From: Succinatimonas hippei
GTDB taxonomy: Bacteria; Pseudomonadota; Gammaproteobacteria; Enterobacterales; Succinivibrionaceae
Length of the DNA stretch: 14,798 nt
Direction of reading: 5' to 3'
Assembly (NCBI GenBank): GCA_004557545.1
Contig: SFGV01000049.1
Location: forward strand, 1 to 14,798
This document shows, one piece after another, positions 14,481 to 14,798 of this stretch. Positions within the stretch are counted from its first letter, which is position 1, and each line of letters begins with the position of its first letter. The notes under the pieces were generated by a model. It had not been told where the DNA came from. It worked only from the letters and a program-made list of their open reading frames with translations, and did not search any database. The position numbers were made by a program, and so were the translations under genes.

Positions 14481-14509
14481 GCGGGCAGAATGATTGCCCG
14501 CTATTTTTA
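14481..14509 (+). terminator. rho-independent terminator of the tct operon
   Basis: GCGGGCA (14481-14487) and TGCCCGC (14495-14501) form a GC-rich 7-bp stem around a 7-base loop, followed at once by TATTTTTA. It lies 55 bases after the lyase stop. Confidence 0.85.
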
Positions 14510-14640
14510 GTTCAAAATAAGGTGGCGGATAAATAGAATACTTAAGATAAACTTTTCTGGTATATAGATATAGCGCTTTATAAAAATAAGAGTATAATAA
14601 ACGCATCGGAGTTAACCAGACGGTGTCGATTTTATGTCGG
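14510..14640. other. AT-rich stretch after the tct terminator
   Basis: No gene is recognised on the + strand. A TATAAT box at 14592-14597 lies in suitably AT-rich DNA, but I see no good -35 partner. The stretch is bounded by the terminator and the - strand gene start at 14690. Confidence 0.3.
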
Positions 14641-14798
14641 ATCACCGCAGGTGCTACCGAGAGCGTCTTTCGTTTTTCTGGTTTTTGCATAGAACCTCCT
14701 TAATTCGACCAAAAATGGAAGGCGCTCACTTTTAGCCTGTCCTCGCGCCATTTCTTGTCTTCCTTTTAGCTTCCTCTACCAATAAACCGTGTTATCTG

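Larger units (their letters stand above)
14448..14690 (-). pseudogene. start of an unidentified gene with strong ribosome site, probably broken
   Basis: On the reverse strand a near-perfect AAGGAGG stands 5 bases before an ATG at 14690 (MQKPEKRKTLSVAPAVIRHK). The frame stays open for 80 codons. After about the first 25 codons it enters very AT-rich DNA reading LLYSYFYKALYLYTRKVYLK, and it runs through the terminator of the opposite operon. That suggests only the first 20-30 codons are true coding sequence. An overlapping alternative frame (14751-14632, 39 residues, MARGQAKSERLPFLVELRRF) also has a modest AAGGA site. I recognise neither. A genuine small protein is possible but less likely. Confidence 0.3.

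Overview
The window looks like a chromosomal segment of a gut or rumen type anaerobic proteobacterium. Gammaproteobacteria of the Succinivibrionaceae type are my best guess, from codon style, the tripartite tricarboxylate transporter and the AAA-ATPase-like gene at the left edge. The taxonomy is an inference only. The window holds two catabolic operons on the + strand, separated and interrupted by transposon material, with gene fragments at both edges.

Left edge (1-723): the first 51 codons of an AAA-ATPase-like gene on the - strand, then about 570 bases without a clear gene. This gap carries a possible promoter and inverted repeat for the next operon.

Phosphonate locus (724-7356, + strand): phnX (phosphonoacetaldehyde hydrolase), a phosphonate-associated iron alcohol dehydrogenase, phnD (binding lipoprotein), phnC (ATPase) and two phnE permeases, all tightly packed or overlapping. 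No 2-aminoethylphosphonate transaminase (phnW) is visible, so the dehydrogenase may supply phosphonoacetaldehyde from hydroxyethylphosphonate or dispose of the acetaldehyde made by PhnX. phnD is split by a complete 1339-bp IS256-family element. Its 26-bp inverted repeats match at 20 positions and it is flanked by an exact 8-bp target duplication. Deleting the element and one duplicate restores one continuous 309-residue PhnD frame. The transposase itself has Tyr where the first catalytic Asp should be.

Islet between operons (7357-8586): a badly decayed IS1634/IS4-like transposase on the - strand, then an AT-rich control region with three spaced near-palindromes and a TTGACA box.

Second operon (8587-14426, + strand): an IclR-family regulator, tctC-tctB-tctA, a KDPG/KHG-type aldolase fused to a C-terminal VOC-like domain, and a DapA/NanA-superfamily lyase, closed by a hairpin-plus-T terminator. 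It reads as a regulated module that imports a carboxylate and cleaves a 2-oxo (sugar) acid. The substrate is not known from sequence. A perfect 12-bp hairpin between tctC and tctB probably sets the excess of binding protein over membrane subunits.

Right edge (14427-14798): the terminator, AT-rich sequence and the beginning of a - strand reading frame with a very strong ribosome binding site that looks like a broken gene start.
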